Source: Hemerocallis citrina (taxonomy: Eukaryota > Streptophyta > Magnoliopsida > Asparagales > Asphodelaceae). Taken from it: a DNA stretch of 64,000 bases. The position numbers and the translations under genes were made by a program. Shown here in pieces: positions 1 to 10,082 of the stretch; within the stretch, counting starts at the first letter, position 1; each line of letters starts with the position of its first letter. The stretch is from the NCBI GenBank assembly GCA_017893485.1, contig CM030362.1, forward strand, positions 259,486,255-259,550,254, given 5' to 3'. The notes under the pieces are model-generated. The model was not told the origin of the DNA, ran no database searches, and saw only the letters and a program-made list of their open reading frames with translations.

Positions 1-683
1 CTGGAGAGTGTAATTAGGCTCATAACCTAATTACAAAGGAGGAAGAGACCACCAAAGAAACAGTTACTAGTATATTTCGATCTAGTCATGCTTCAGTTCC
101 TGCGTCGTTTGTTACCTTCTGTACATTGCATTCATTCTCGTCGATCAATACGTTATTGAGTATCATACTAGTTATTTCTTTCTATCCCTATTTTCTTGAA
201 TCTTCTGTTGGAAGAGAGTAGGAATTTTGTTGGGCTAAATGGCAAACAATTGGAAACGTGTGTTATATTTTATTATAACAACAAGAAGACTCTTCACTAT
301 TTTCTAAAACTGGTATTATTACATCTTACAAATATACACTATATTCTTTTTCTTCTTTTCTGCTTGTTTCTTGTTCTTGTCTTGCTTAATTTTTTTCTTC
401 TTCCTAAATCTCTCATTTATAGGAATGAGAAATGAGTAACTGACAAATTCTTCATTCCTGTTTCTCCCATTTTTTTTTTTGCGGCACCAATCTTGCCACA
501 ACTTTTCAACATTGTTTGGTGGGTGGGGTCCCACTTTACCAAATAAGTTTGACAACCAATATCTTCGTGTTACCAATCTCTTAATTCTGCTCAATTCATC
601 GATCGCTATCACGTGATATCAGCATCTAGAAGCATCACCATCGGAGTGGCGCAGCGGAAGCATAACAGAGTTCCTTATTGATT
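1..683. other. Unassigned sequence, probably retrotransposon interior
   Basis: No convincing coding frame; only short open frames of low-complexity composition (T-rich 340-430, poly-T near 470-480). It lies directly upstream of a retropepsin remnant and a purine tract and, further right, a polypurine tract and LTR, so it is probably degenerate interior of the same Ty3/gypsy-type element whose 5' LTR would lie left of the window. That assignment is inference. Confidence 0.35.
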
Positions 684-790
684 TGTGGAATGAATTTCAA
701 AGCAAACTTCATCGTTATCAACAACTCAAGGTTTGATGTTATATTTGGAATGGATAGGGGTCGAAGTGCAAATACTGATCATAGGCCGGT
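684..790 (+). pseudogene. Ty3/gypsy retropepsin (aspartic protease) C-terminal remnant
   Basis: The frame starting near 684 reads a hydrophobic strand followed by FDVIFGMD, which matches the second conserved block of Ty3/gypsy retropepsins (usually F-D-V-I-L-G-M-D-W-L). The catalytic DTG/DSG block and the downstream reverse transcriptase are absent. After about 35 residues the frame runs into a GA-rich tract. I read it as the last trace of the protease of the element whose 3' LTR starts at 2033. It is short, so a chance match is possible, but the block fits both the family and the context. Confidence 0.45.
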
Positions 791-811
791 TATAGGGGAC
801 AGTGCATTAAT

Positions 812-1110
812 GAAGAAAAGACAACAAGAAGAAGAAATGAAAAGAAGAGAAAGAGAGAGAGAAGTCAAAGAAAGAAGAAAGAAAAAGAGAAAGAAAGAAA
901 AAGGGAAAGAAAGAGAGAGAAGTCGGAGAAGGAAGAAGAAAGAGAGAGAAGCCGGAGAAGAAAGAAAGAGAGAGAGAAGCCGGGGAAGAAAGGAAAAAAG
1001 AGAAAGAAGAAGACAACTCGGGAGTAAGCTTCGAAGAAGAGAGAGAGAGAGAGAAGCCGGTAGTAGAAGCGGGAGCAAGAAAGCAAGAGAGAGAGTAGGA
1101 GCTCGTATTG
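812..1110. repeat. Purine (GA/GAA) tract immediately upstream of the LOG frame
   Basis: Almost continuous purines on the plus strand built from GAA, GAGA and AAG units, with a few pyrimidine interruptions such as GCCGG. It produces long but meaningless Arg/Lys/Glu frames on plus and Ser/Leu/Phe frames on minus. Likely simple-sequence expansion. It separates the protease remnant from the LOG reading frame and would become the purine-rich 5' leader of any transcript through LOG. Confidence 0.8.
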
Positions 1111-1191
1111 TCTTGGCAAATGGAAAGAAAAGATCAAGAATCGGTGGTAGGGATGAAGAGAAAATCGGTGTAAGAAAAAGGATAAGTGGGT

Positions 1192-1851
1192 ATGAAGAAG
1201 TTTTCTTCATCCTCATCATCTTCATCGAGATTCGGCAGGATTTGTGTATTTTGTTGCAGTAGCTCTGGAAAAAGAGCTAGCTACCAAGAAGCCGTAATCG
1301 AGCTCGGCAAAGAGCTTGTAGAGAGGAATATCGATCTCGTCTACGGTGGTGGGAGCATAGGATTGATGGGCCTGGTTTCTGACGCCGTTCATGCTGGTGG
1401 CCGACATGTTTTGGGAGTGATTCCCAAGTCGCTGAAGCCGAAAGAGATTACTGGGAGAACTGTGGGAGATGTTAGAGTTGTTTCTAACTTGCACGTGAGG
1501 AATGCTGAAATGGCTCATGCTGCTGATGCTTTCATAGCCTTACCCGGAGGTTATGGAACACTTGAGGAGTTGTTTGAAGTAATCACATGGGCTCAACTAG
1601 GGATCCACAACAAACCGGTGGGACTTTTAAATGTTGATGGATATTACGACTCACTACTGTCCTTCATAGATTCAGCTATGGATGAGGAGTTTATATCCAG
1701 TAAGGCCAGACGCATCTTAATTTCAGCTCCATCGCCTAAGAAGTTACTAAGAAAATTGGAGGAGTATGTGCCAGAGCGTGATGAGCTTGTGACTCAGCTG
1801 AATTGGGATGTTAGCGATGTCGGTGGTTCAGATTTTGAGCATAGACATTAA
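1192..1851 (+). CDS. LOG: LOG-family cytokinin riboside 5'-monophosphate phosphoribohydrolase, intronless retrocopy
   Basis: Predicted 219-residue LONELY GUY enzyme. The family releases active cytokinin bases from cytokinin nucleotides in the cytosol or nucleus. Visible blocks: the FC-x-S-S nucleotide-binding start (residues 20-24), [11 protein letters not shown] (50-60), the HxRxAEM segment (101-107) with Arg103, and PGGYGTLEE (118-126) with the signature Glu126. Length and C terminus (LEEYVP near the end) match plant LOGs. The ATG at 1192 is the first true start; the frame is open upstream only to a GTG. A run of eight Ser (5-12) precedes the domain. Plant LOG genes normally have several introns and this one has none, so it is a reverse-transcribed copy. 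Oddities: Cys22 where the family has Gly, and Asn104 where it has Lys, so activity is uncertain. It lies between a retropepsin remnant and a polypurine tract/LTR, on the same strand. Confidence 0.9.
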   Translation: MKKFSSSSSSSSRFGRICVFCCSSSGKRASYQEAVIELGKELVERNIDLVYGGGSIGLMGLVSDAVHAGGRHVLGVIPKSLKPKEITGRTVGDVRVVSNLHVRNAEMAHAADAFIALPGGYGTLEELFEVITWAQLGIHNKPVGLLNVDGYYDSLLSFIDSAMDEEFISSKARRILISAPSPKKLLRKLEEYVPERDELVTQLNWDVSDVGGSDFEHRH

Positions 1852-2032
1852 ATTGTTGAGTCCTCCAGTTAAGGATGCACAATTTATCTTTAGTTGTTTT
1901 CGTGCCTTTGTACTCTTTGTTTCTTTTATCTTCCGTTGTACTCTCAGTTGAAGAGTATTGCATTCTTAGCTATCCTATATCTCGCCTAAGTAAATTTCGA
2001 GGACGAAATTTTTTTTGTAAGGTGGGTAGGAT
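1852..2032 (+). other. Retrotransposon 3' interior with polypurine tract
   Basis: After the LOG stop the sequence holds TTTCGAGGACGAAATT (1997-2012), a string very common just upstream of the 3' LTR in plant chromovirus-type Ty3/gypsy elements, then the purine-rich AAGGTGGGTAGGA (about 2019-2031), which abuts the LTR start TGTAACTCCC at 2033. This places LOG inside the transcribed interior of the element and on its sense strand. Confidence 0.75.
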
Positions 2033-2440
2033 TGTAACTCCCTGTTCCAGTAGTACATATTTTACTACGTGAATTTTTGTACTTCAATTTTCAGATCAGT
2101 TTTATTTTTCTCTTTGGACTCTTTATCAAAAGCCAGAATATTTTTCTGATCAATTCTATAATTTTGTGATTTTTCGACCGGAGTTTAAATACAAAATTTA
2201 AACCCTGATTAATCCTAATCCTAATCCTAATGCTAATCCTAACTCACTCCCATTTTTCTCCTACTGCCTAATTCTACACCTAACTCCTGACTTCTCCTCT
2301 TTGTTCATTTTTCCACACCTTGTTCTCATTTTCTCCTTCTACGTTTGATTTTTCTACACCCCCACATGCAACACTCCTATCCTTTGATTTTTCTACACCC
2401 CTCCTTTGATTTTTGTACACCCCTCCTATCCCTTCCTTTC

Positions 2441-2448
2441 TATAAATA
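2441..2448 (+). promoter_or_regulatory. TATA box of LTR family C copy 1
   Basis: TATAAATA about 408 bp into the LTR, followed at once by a (CA)n run (2449-2465) and a pyrimidine-rich leader. A TATAAATA occupies the equivalent place in the copy at 61191-64000. In a 3' LTR it would drive transcription out to the right. Confidence 0.6.
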
Positions 2449-3902
2449 CACACACACACACACATACAGAGCTCCTACCTCTTTCTCTTCTCTTATCTAC
2501 ATCCCATTCTTCATTTTCCCTTCTTCTCTTCCTCTGCCTTCTTCACACCCGAGAGCTCAAGCAACACCCAAGCTCCACTTTACCTTCCACCTTCGAGCCA
2601 ACGACTCCGCTTCTACGATCCCGTGAACCCCGAAAAATAACCCGACGCCGCGCCACCTTGCTATTGTCGTCGCTCACCGTTGCTACTGTTAGCTACCGTC
2701 TTACCGCCGTTGTGCCTCCGTCCGTTGCCAACGTCGATTCTTTTCATGGTTAACACCACCACCGTAATCGTCACATTATAAGGCAAGTACCTTGTACACT
2801 ATTTTTGTTCTCGTACAAGCATTTTCCTTGGACTCGTGGCAAGTGGTCTAGTTATTATCATATTTTATTGTCAAACTCCATTCTAGTCACTGGTTCCATG
2901 CTATATCAATTCAAGAGTGAACCGTTAACACATTTCGAATCGTGTTATCGAATATCGAATATTCAACCTTACTATCTCTAAATTTCTTGACCTTGCACTA
3001 AGAATTCGACCATGTTCCCAATACTCAATTGAAGATTTTCTACGTGGAAATCGTAGCCCATTGAGTCCTGAATCCACAACATCTTACGGTTTCTCAATCG
3101 GATGTATAGATTGTGAGATATCGCGATTTTAGTACTGACATATAATGAGTTTCTGAACCTGCACGGGATTACTAACCGACATCTCGTACTGAGAATTCGA
3201 CCATGTTCCCGACACTGGATCGAAAAACTTTCTGCATGAAAATTGTATCCCTTCGAGTCTAGATATCGAAAACATCCTACAGTTTCTCAATCCGATGTAT
3301 AGATTGTGAGATATCGCAGTTTTAGTATTGTGACTCCGAATTTTCAGAATGCGCGCGAAATATCGAAACCAGCGAAGAATGAATTTGTACGCATAGCTAC
3401 TGTCTTTAGAATGTATCGTGTGAATATGCATTGGAACCGAAAGAGAGTCTACTTCCTAGAATCTCTGACGGAATCAGATTTGCTTTTCTGTAACAACGGA
3501 AAAGTGAATTGAATGCAGATATGTCAAGTTGTCTAAAAATTCATCTCTACGTTTTTGCATATAAACCCATTACTTTTCATATTTAATGAACTGAGTGTAT
3601 TATTGTTCTTGTAATAATAACTTGCATAGATATAATAGGTTGATAGAATGTATTTTATACCACTTGATAATTCTATAATAACTAATCTCGATACATGTAC
3701 TTGTTTTACGTCTCATGTCCATGATTACTGCCCTTGATATTTTCCTTGACTAAACTATTTGATTACACCGTTCCACTAGTCGTACCAACTGCATGTTTAT
3801 AATTAATTATAAAAGAATAACAAGCCGGGGTTATAAGGGTACGGCTTAATTGTGGACAGTATAGGGGAGTATACTCGGAAGGGGGCCCGTGTTTTCCGAA
3901 AT

Positions 3903-4318
3903 AGTGATTCTTGATTCTTGATTCTTGGTTACACAATTCTTGATTACACAATTCTTGATTACATAATTCTCGATTACATGATTCATGATTACATGTCTTG
4001 ATACTATCACTGGAAGACCCGGTACATAATCCTATAGAATTCACTACTTAAGTCTAAACGTCACATGATTGATATGCACCGAACTTGTGGTATGGGATAC
4101 AGGATTACGTGCATTAGATAAGTTAATAACACAGATAAACTTGAGATCTTCACTAAGCATGATTCTTGATTACATGACTCTTCGTTACACGACTCTTGAT
4201 TACATGACTCTTGATTATAAGACTCTTGATTACATGATTCTTGATTATAAGACTCTTGATTACATGATTCTTGATTACATGACTCTTGATTACATGACTC
4301 TCGATCCTTGATTACATG
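3903..4318 (+). repeat. Two short-unit arrays (GATTCTTGATTACAT type) in LTR family C copy 1
   Basis: Arrays at 3903-3995 and 4157-4318 are built from 11-12 bp half units such as GATTCTTGATTA followed by CATGA or CACAA variants, 7-12 copies each. Other copies of this LTR carry arrays of different sequence in the same places. Confidence 0.8.
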
Positions 4319-4924
4319 GTTATCGATTAACTGAGCCTAGGTTATCAATTGCTTATACCTTGAAGTCTAGAATACACTAGTTACAGTTATTACTTATATG
4401 ATCATATTGTCTATGTTCTTTGCTTACTTCCATATTGTATTTGTATTTCTAGTTCTTGTTTCTTCCATGTTACATCTTGGTATATTACCCCCTTTTCTGC
4501 TTGTTGCTACTTGCTGCCCGAAACTTGCTCTAACGGAAACTTTTCTATTTTTCTTTGAGTTAATAATTATACAGGTACTGATGGACCCGACGAGCAGACT
4601 CTCTAGATGATCGTTGCTGCTTCCTTACTACTTCATGTTGTTTTCTTTCAGTCGCTATTTTATCAAGTTATTATAGCGAACTGCTTATCATATTATTTTA
4701 ATTCTGGCACCTTGTACTTCCGGGCATCTTGACCCGATATTGATGTATTATCCAAATGATGGTTATTCTATTTTCAGCTCATGTGATTATTATATCTACC
4801 TGCGTGAATGTGTTATAAAGATCTTGTTGAGCTTATAATTGTACAGCTTATGGATAATGTATATCATTCGCTGGGCCTCAGTTGCGTGCCTGTATTTCTG
4901 TATAGTGGGAAGCGGGGTGTGACA

Positions 4925-5369
4925 GGATTAGAGGGGCGGTTGTCAACCATAGTTGAGGGCTCGACAACTGCTGGAACTTGCAATCTGATCTTATGTGAGA
5001 AGTTGTTGTGAGCACAAAATAAAGATGTGCTTCTTTTGTAAAAGAGTTGAAATTTTGTATTTATTCTGAGTGTTGAATTACTGAAATTCTATGAATAACC
5101 AAGCAATAATCTATATTGTTGGTTCGATTGTATATCAGTTCAATCTATTTAATCGATACTAATATATCCCGTGTAAAGAGTGTTGCTTCTTCAATGTCGA
5201 TAAATTTATTCATTTCAGTTGACTAGATCAAGTACAAGACTTTTATTATGAATTAGTTATTTGTGTCAGCATATTAAATTACAAGGTGACATGTGATTTT
5301 CTCATTCATTCCTATATTGAGTATATTCTGTTGAGCTTTTGATATATATCATCATATGTGCATATTTAA
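4925..5369. other. Spacer between LTR and Helitron
   Basis: No recognised gene. A 5' part (4925-5010) is open on plus and is followed by AATAAA near 5019, so it could be the broken 3' end of an older gene. I found no family match. The rest is AT-rich. Confidence 0.4.
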
Positions 5370-5600
5370 TCTCTAATATTATAACTGGAGATATTTATCT
5401 CTAATCTCTAATCTTTACTATTTTAATGGGATAGTTGGATTTGTAACCAAACAAACTCAATACGACTAACCTTTAATTTATTTTTTATATTGGTAATTAC
5501 TGCCCGCACTTGCAAACAGTGTTTCTGGTTTTGTTAATTTATGCTTGCCTATGATTTTTATAGCTAACCTTTATGTTCACATTGTTTCCATCAAGGTAAA

Positions 5601-6190
5601 TGAACAAAATATATCCAACGAACAGTCAACAGGGCAATGATGTAGAAATAATAGACGAAAGAGAATTACAATGTCAACAAAAAATACTTGAACGTAGGGA
5701 GATGCTTAGGCAGTACCACAAAAATAGAAGAGCTAATATGACTGCATCACAGTTGGAAGAACAAAGGCAAAAATAATACCATATGTGAGAAATCGACGAT
5801 CGTTGATGTCTGAAGATCAACTAGCTAAAGAAAGAGAGAGATGTCGGCAGTATCAAAGAAATTGACGCTCTAATATGAATACAAATAATCAACAAAGTAA
5901 TGACAGACAAATAGTAGACGAAAGAGAATTACAGTATCAACAACAAGAAATTGCGGAAGCAACTGAAATACCTCAACTATTAGAATCTCAAAAGCTTGCT
6001 GAACGTAGAGAGTACCTTAGACAATATCACATAAATAGAAGAGCTAATATGACTGCATCACAATTGGATGAGCTTAGACAGAGACAACGCAAATATGCGA
6101 AAAATTGACAATTGTTAATGTCTGAAGATCAACTAGTTGAAGAAAGAGAGAGGCGTAGGGAGTATCAGAGAAATCGTCACTCTAATATGA
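5601..6190 (+). pseudogene. Helitron protein N-terminal repeats (degenerate)
   Basis: Two or three diverged copies of a charged segment with ERRE-x-LRQYH-x-NRRANMTASQL (about 5692-5770 and 6001-6110), rich in Arg/Glu/Gln, as in the leader of plant Helitron helicases before the zinc-finger region. Stops at several places (for example near 5775, 5863 and 6106) and frame changes make it non-coding today. Confidence 0.6.
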
Positions 6191-6258
6191 TTCAAGGTCT
6201 GATTTTATAACGTCAATCATTTCCTTACCAATCCTGATTTTTCTTCTTCTTATTTCTG

Positions 6259-6925
6259 TGATCTTTCTTAAATTTTACGTAGGAACAAGTGGATATAATC
6301 AAGTGGCAAGAGGAGTTCAAACTATTGTGAGACACCATAATTCTCTTGAAATTATGTGGACACATCTCCCTGTCAACGATTTCATCTACCACCTACAAGA
6401 AGGTGCACACATTGTGGGGGAAAACTATTTTTCCAAGAATCCAATGATTTGTGTTGTCAAAATGGTAAAGTATAATTGTCGAGAATATCAGTTTTTGCTG
6501 AATTGATGAGCCTTTATATTGATCAGTCTGAAGAAGGAAAAACTTTTAAGCAACATATATGTAATTGTAACCATGTGTTTACATTTACTTCCATTGAGGT
6601 GCACCTTGATGACAGATTTTCGAATAGTAGAATGGGTGGTTACATTTTTTGTGCTCAGGGTGCTATATACTATAAGATTGGTAGTCTTATTCCACATAAT
6701 AATTCTAGACCTTGATATATGCAATTGTATATATATGATATTGAGCATGAACTCGCTAATAGATTAATGGAAAGTGATTTGGTGAGTAGGCCAGTTGTGG
6801 ACAAGCTTCAGCAAATTCTCCATGCGCACAATCTATATATTCATAATTTGCAATGTTTGTCAAGACGCTCTAATCTTGACAATTGCAAGCTAATACTTAA
6901 GGAATGTCATGCTTCATATGATTAG
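6259..6925 (+). pseudogene. Helitron protein, region preceding Rep (broken)
   Basis: Frames at 6258-6506, 6476-6715 and 6719-6925 join into a recognisable Helitron segment: a FTS block in which the protein reads VFTFTS, then YKIGSLIP followed by QLYIYDIEHELANRL, matching the conserved (Y/H)-x-I-G-S-L-L-P ... F-A-Q-L-Y-I-Y-D block of plant Helitron proteins. There is a stop at about 6713 and at least one frameshift. The coding line is cut at about 6994 by an insertion. Confidence 0.75.
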
Positions 6926-6993
6926 GAGATGTTACTATCAATGTTAAATATAAGCTGAGGTAAAGATAGGCTGTGGCAAGTGAAATTTTCTGT

Positions 6994-8199
6994 TTAAGGA
7001 GGAGGAGGAGGGGGTGTCAAGGGGGATTAGGTTGGGATTGGGGGATTTTGTGTTTTACAGTGTGTTGGTGGGGACGGCGGATGTATTGTATTATACGATT
7101 GTGGAGCTTGGGCCCGAAGATGGGGTCCCTCCATGATGTGTGTTCTCTTGTCTCAACTCTCGGGGGTCTAACGATGTCGCCGGTGCAGCTTTCACAGTGT
7201 CTACTATCATGCTATTGAGTTTCCTCCATCTTAGGCCACTGCCTCTTACAGCATGTGTCTGTGTGGTGAGAAATCGCCTGAGAGGTGAATGTATCCTCTC
7301 CACGGCTCTTTTTTTTTTTTTTTTTGAGCGAGATAGTTGTTTGGTGAGAAATTGCCTGAGAAAGCACAAACGTGAGAGGTAAATGTATCCTCTGTCTGGC
7401 TCTCTCTTTGGTAGTGGTTGCGGGAGCTGGGCGCGTTTGTAGGTAGAGTGGAGGAGATTGTGGGTGGCTGCACCCGGGCTGCTTCTTCTGATGACCACAG
7501 TTGACGGGGCATCACCCCCACTACGCTCTTATAATGGAAGCTGACGCCCAACGCCATCGCCCATTGTGGCGAGTGAAGAAGGTGATACTTCAATTAGCTG
7601 GGTCTTGTATTGGTTTTCTGATTGAGAGAGAGAGTGAGAGAGTGGGTGAGTGAAGATGTTGCTCCTCACTACTCTAGGTTGAAGTGTGTCTGTATTTGTG
7701 AGAAATCACTAAAGATAGCATGGGCATGAGAGAGGTGAAGATATCATCTTCACAGCTCTCTCCTTGAATACGGTTTTTGGTGAGAGAGTGATTATTGCAA
7801 GATCGTGGGAGGATAGGAGGTATAGACAGAGCTTGGCGGTTGTCAAAACTCTACATGCGGGGCTTGGGAACAAAGGTGGGGTCCCCCCAGCGAGGAGAAG
7901 GCAGGGCTCGGCGGGTGATAAAATCCTACCAGACTTGTTTCAGGTGGGTGTGCATGTGCCGTGGAGGCAGTGTACGAAGCTAAACTGATGTACATACAAT
8001 TTTGCTAGACCGAGCTTGTTTGTCGGCCCACCCTCCAGGATTGTTGGAGGAATTTGTTGTTTGTACGGATCATGTTGCTTCATGTATGTTTTATTTTCTG
8101 TCTGTAGTTTGTAATCTGGCCCAGTACTCTGGGTTTGTTTCGTTAAGCTCTTATTAATGAAACAAAGTGGCCATATTCCACCTTTTCCTTAAAAAAAAG
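6994..8199 (+). mobile_element. 1.2 kb insertion, LINE-like 3' end, inside the Helitron
   Basis: It separates two parts of the Helitron protein that belong together. It ends in a short A run (8191-8198), and the heptamer TTAAGGA flanks it (6994-7000 and 8200-8206), which would fit a target duplication of a poly-A retroelement such as a 5'-truncated LINE. No reverse transcriptase is present. Inside, a module of the form GTGAGAAAT(C/T)...GAGAGGT(G/A)AA recurs near 7264, 7345 and 7697. An 18-base T run lies at 7308-7325. The family is not identified. Confidence 0.45.
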
Positions 8200-8202
8200 T
8201 TA

Positions 8203-9970
8203 AGGAAAGACCAAATCATGGAGGACAATATCATTTGCTTACTTCTTCACAAGTTGCTGCAGTGTGGGTTTTCGGGGATAATCCTTATGATTGCCATGAA
8301 AGAGAAATTGTTGTGGAAACTTATTCTAACAAACTTCACAATGTTCCAGATACTGCTGGGTATTATGATCCTCTCCAATATTCTCTTTTATTACCTTATG
8401 GAAGTCATGGTTGGGATATCCACATTCATAATGTCGGAAGAAAAGTATCATGTTGAGAATATTATGCATTCCGACTTCAGGTATTGATTGTAGTTGGTTA
8501 TTTGTATTTGATATTTGTTCCTAATCAATAATTAATTTATCTATTTATCATTAATGCTTTAATTTATCGAGTTCCTAGATTCGTGAAGAAGACACATCCG
8601 TTTTCCTTCTTGGTGTGCGATTACTCCAACAATACTTAGTAGACAATTATGTTAAAATTGTAACACAAAGACTGCGCTGGATTCGCAATCATCAACATGT
8701 AATACTTGCTGAAATGTATCAAGGTTTACAGGATGCACAAAATGCAGGCGAAACATTTGCAGGTAAATTCTGTCAATTGTATATAAATCGTATGATATGA
8801 ATATTATATTTTATAAGCATGTTAGCTATCTAATTTGTTGCACTGTTTGTTATTTTTGTAGGAAATATGGGTCTGAGAACTGTGCTACCTGCATCTTATG
8901 TCGGAAGTCCCCGTGATATGTATCAAAGATATCAAAATGCAATGGCTTGGTGCAAAAATATAGCAAGCCTGACTTATTCATTACTATGATTTGCAATCCG
9001 ATATGAATTGAAATTTTCAATGAATTACTACCTGGGCAGATTCCTCAAGACACGACAGATTTAATTACAAGAATTTTTCATTCTAAATTGGAAGAGATTA
9101 AGAAAGATATATTTGACAGAGGAGTACTTGGGAGAGTCATTACATATGTACATGTCATTGAATTTCAGAAGCGTGGATTGCCTCATACTCACATATTAAT
9201 CATTCTTGATGATAGAGAAAATTATTTCTGCAGATGATTACGATGGGATAGTAAGAGCAGAATTCCAGATTGGGATGTGGAGTTTGAACTATATGAGATT
9301 GTGTTGAAATATATGATTCATGGACCTTGCAGGCATTTGAATCATAAATCAACTTGCATGAAAGATGGAAAATACAAAAAAGAGTATTCCAAACAATTTG
9401 CTCCTACAACTTTGCAAGGAGAGAACTCATATTCTGTGTATCGCCGAAGAGATACTGGTCGATATATCTCTCAAATGGAGAACTCTAATCAACTAATCGA
9501 TAATAGATGGGTGGTTCCTTATAACCCATGGCTGTTGAAAAATATAATTGTCATATTAATATTGAAATTTGTTCGAGTATAATTTCTGTTAAGTATATAT
9601 ATAAGTATGTTTACAAAGGGCCTGATCGTGTGTTTTTTCAGATCCAGCCAGGTAATGCTACAGATGAAATATCACAGTACGTTGATGCCTGTTGGATATG
9701 CCCTCAAGAAGCCGTCTGGTAAATATTCGATTTTCCTATGACTCGAATGTATCCGTCAGTTCTTTCATTGCAAATTCACTTGCTGAACATACAACAAGTT
9801 TTATATTATGCTCATCAGCCAATTGAGAATGTACTTGCTGATGATTGAATGCAAAAAAACGTTGTTGATAGAGTTCATTAAAAAAAATAATGAAGAACCT
9901 GAATCAAGACAATATCTGTACAGGGAGTTTCCAGAGCACTACATGTATGAATTATGGAGACATTTTGAAT
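8203..9970 (+). pseudogene. Helitron Rep (HUH endonuclease) region, broken
   Basis: Pieces in order: SSQVAAVW, then YDPLQYSLLLPYGSHGW (8364-8414), CREYYAFRLQ-like with the first residues past a stop, QQYLVDNYVK...RWIRNHQ (8628-8690), LPASYVGSPRDMYQRYQNAMA (8888-8950), a damaged copy of the T-C-N-P block, EFQKRGLPHTHIL (9160-9205) with the paired histidines of the HUH motif, and SVKYIYKYVYKGPD (9586-9628), the Tyr-rich active-site block. At least four stops and several frameshifts. Rolling-circle replication initiator in life; inactive here. Confidence 0.85.
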
Positions 9971-10082
9971 ATTTCACTTAATCTTCTTCGAATTTATCTT
10001 TATTGATAACTTTTAATTGTGAAAGGAATAAATGATAACATTTATATATACATTTAATTATTGTTGATAGCATTTACGCTTT

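Larger units (their letters stand above)
2033..4924 (+). mobile_element. LTR, family C copy 1 (3' LTR of the LOG-bearing element)
   Basis: Starts TGTAACTCCCTGTT and ends GCGGGGTGTGACA, the same termini as the solo copies at 15022-19836, 24172-27567 and 57556-61185. About 2.9 kb. It shares internal blocks with the plus-strand copy at the window end: an ATGCATTGGAACCG block (3428 here, 63015 there), AACAAGCC before a T/A-rich gap (3819; 63341), and TATAGAATT...AGTCTAAAC (about 4032; 63595). TATA box at 2441. No downstream target duplication can be tested because the 5' LTR is outside the window. Confidence 0.8.

Noticed and set aside
1186..1191. Upstream start of LOG at 1186
   Set aside because: That codon is GTG; the first ATG is at 1192, and plant nuclear genes start at ATG.
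678..1262. 194-codon Arg/Lys/Glu-rich frame
   Set aside because: It is the translation of a GA-rich simple repeat. Only its first 35 codons (retropepsin-like) mean anything, and it overlaps the LOG start in another frame.
2205..2245. Telomere-like CCTAATCCTAAT units
   Set aside because: Only a few degenerate hexamers, not the plant CCCTAAA heptamer, and inside an LTR.
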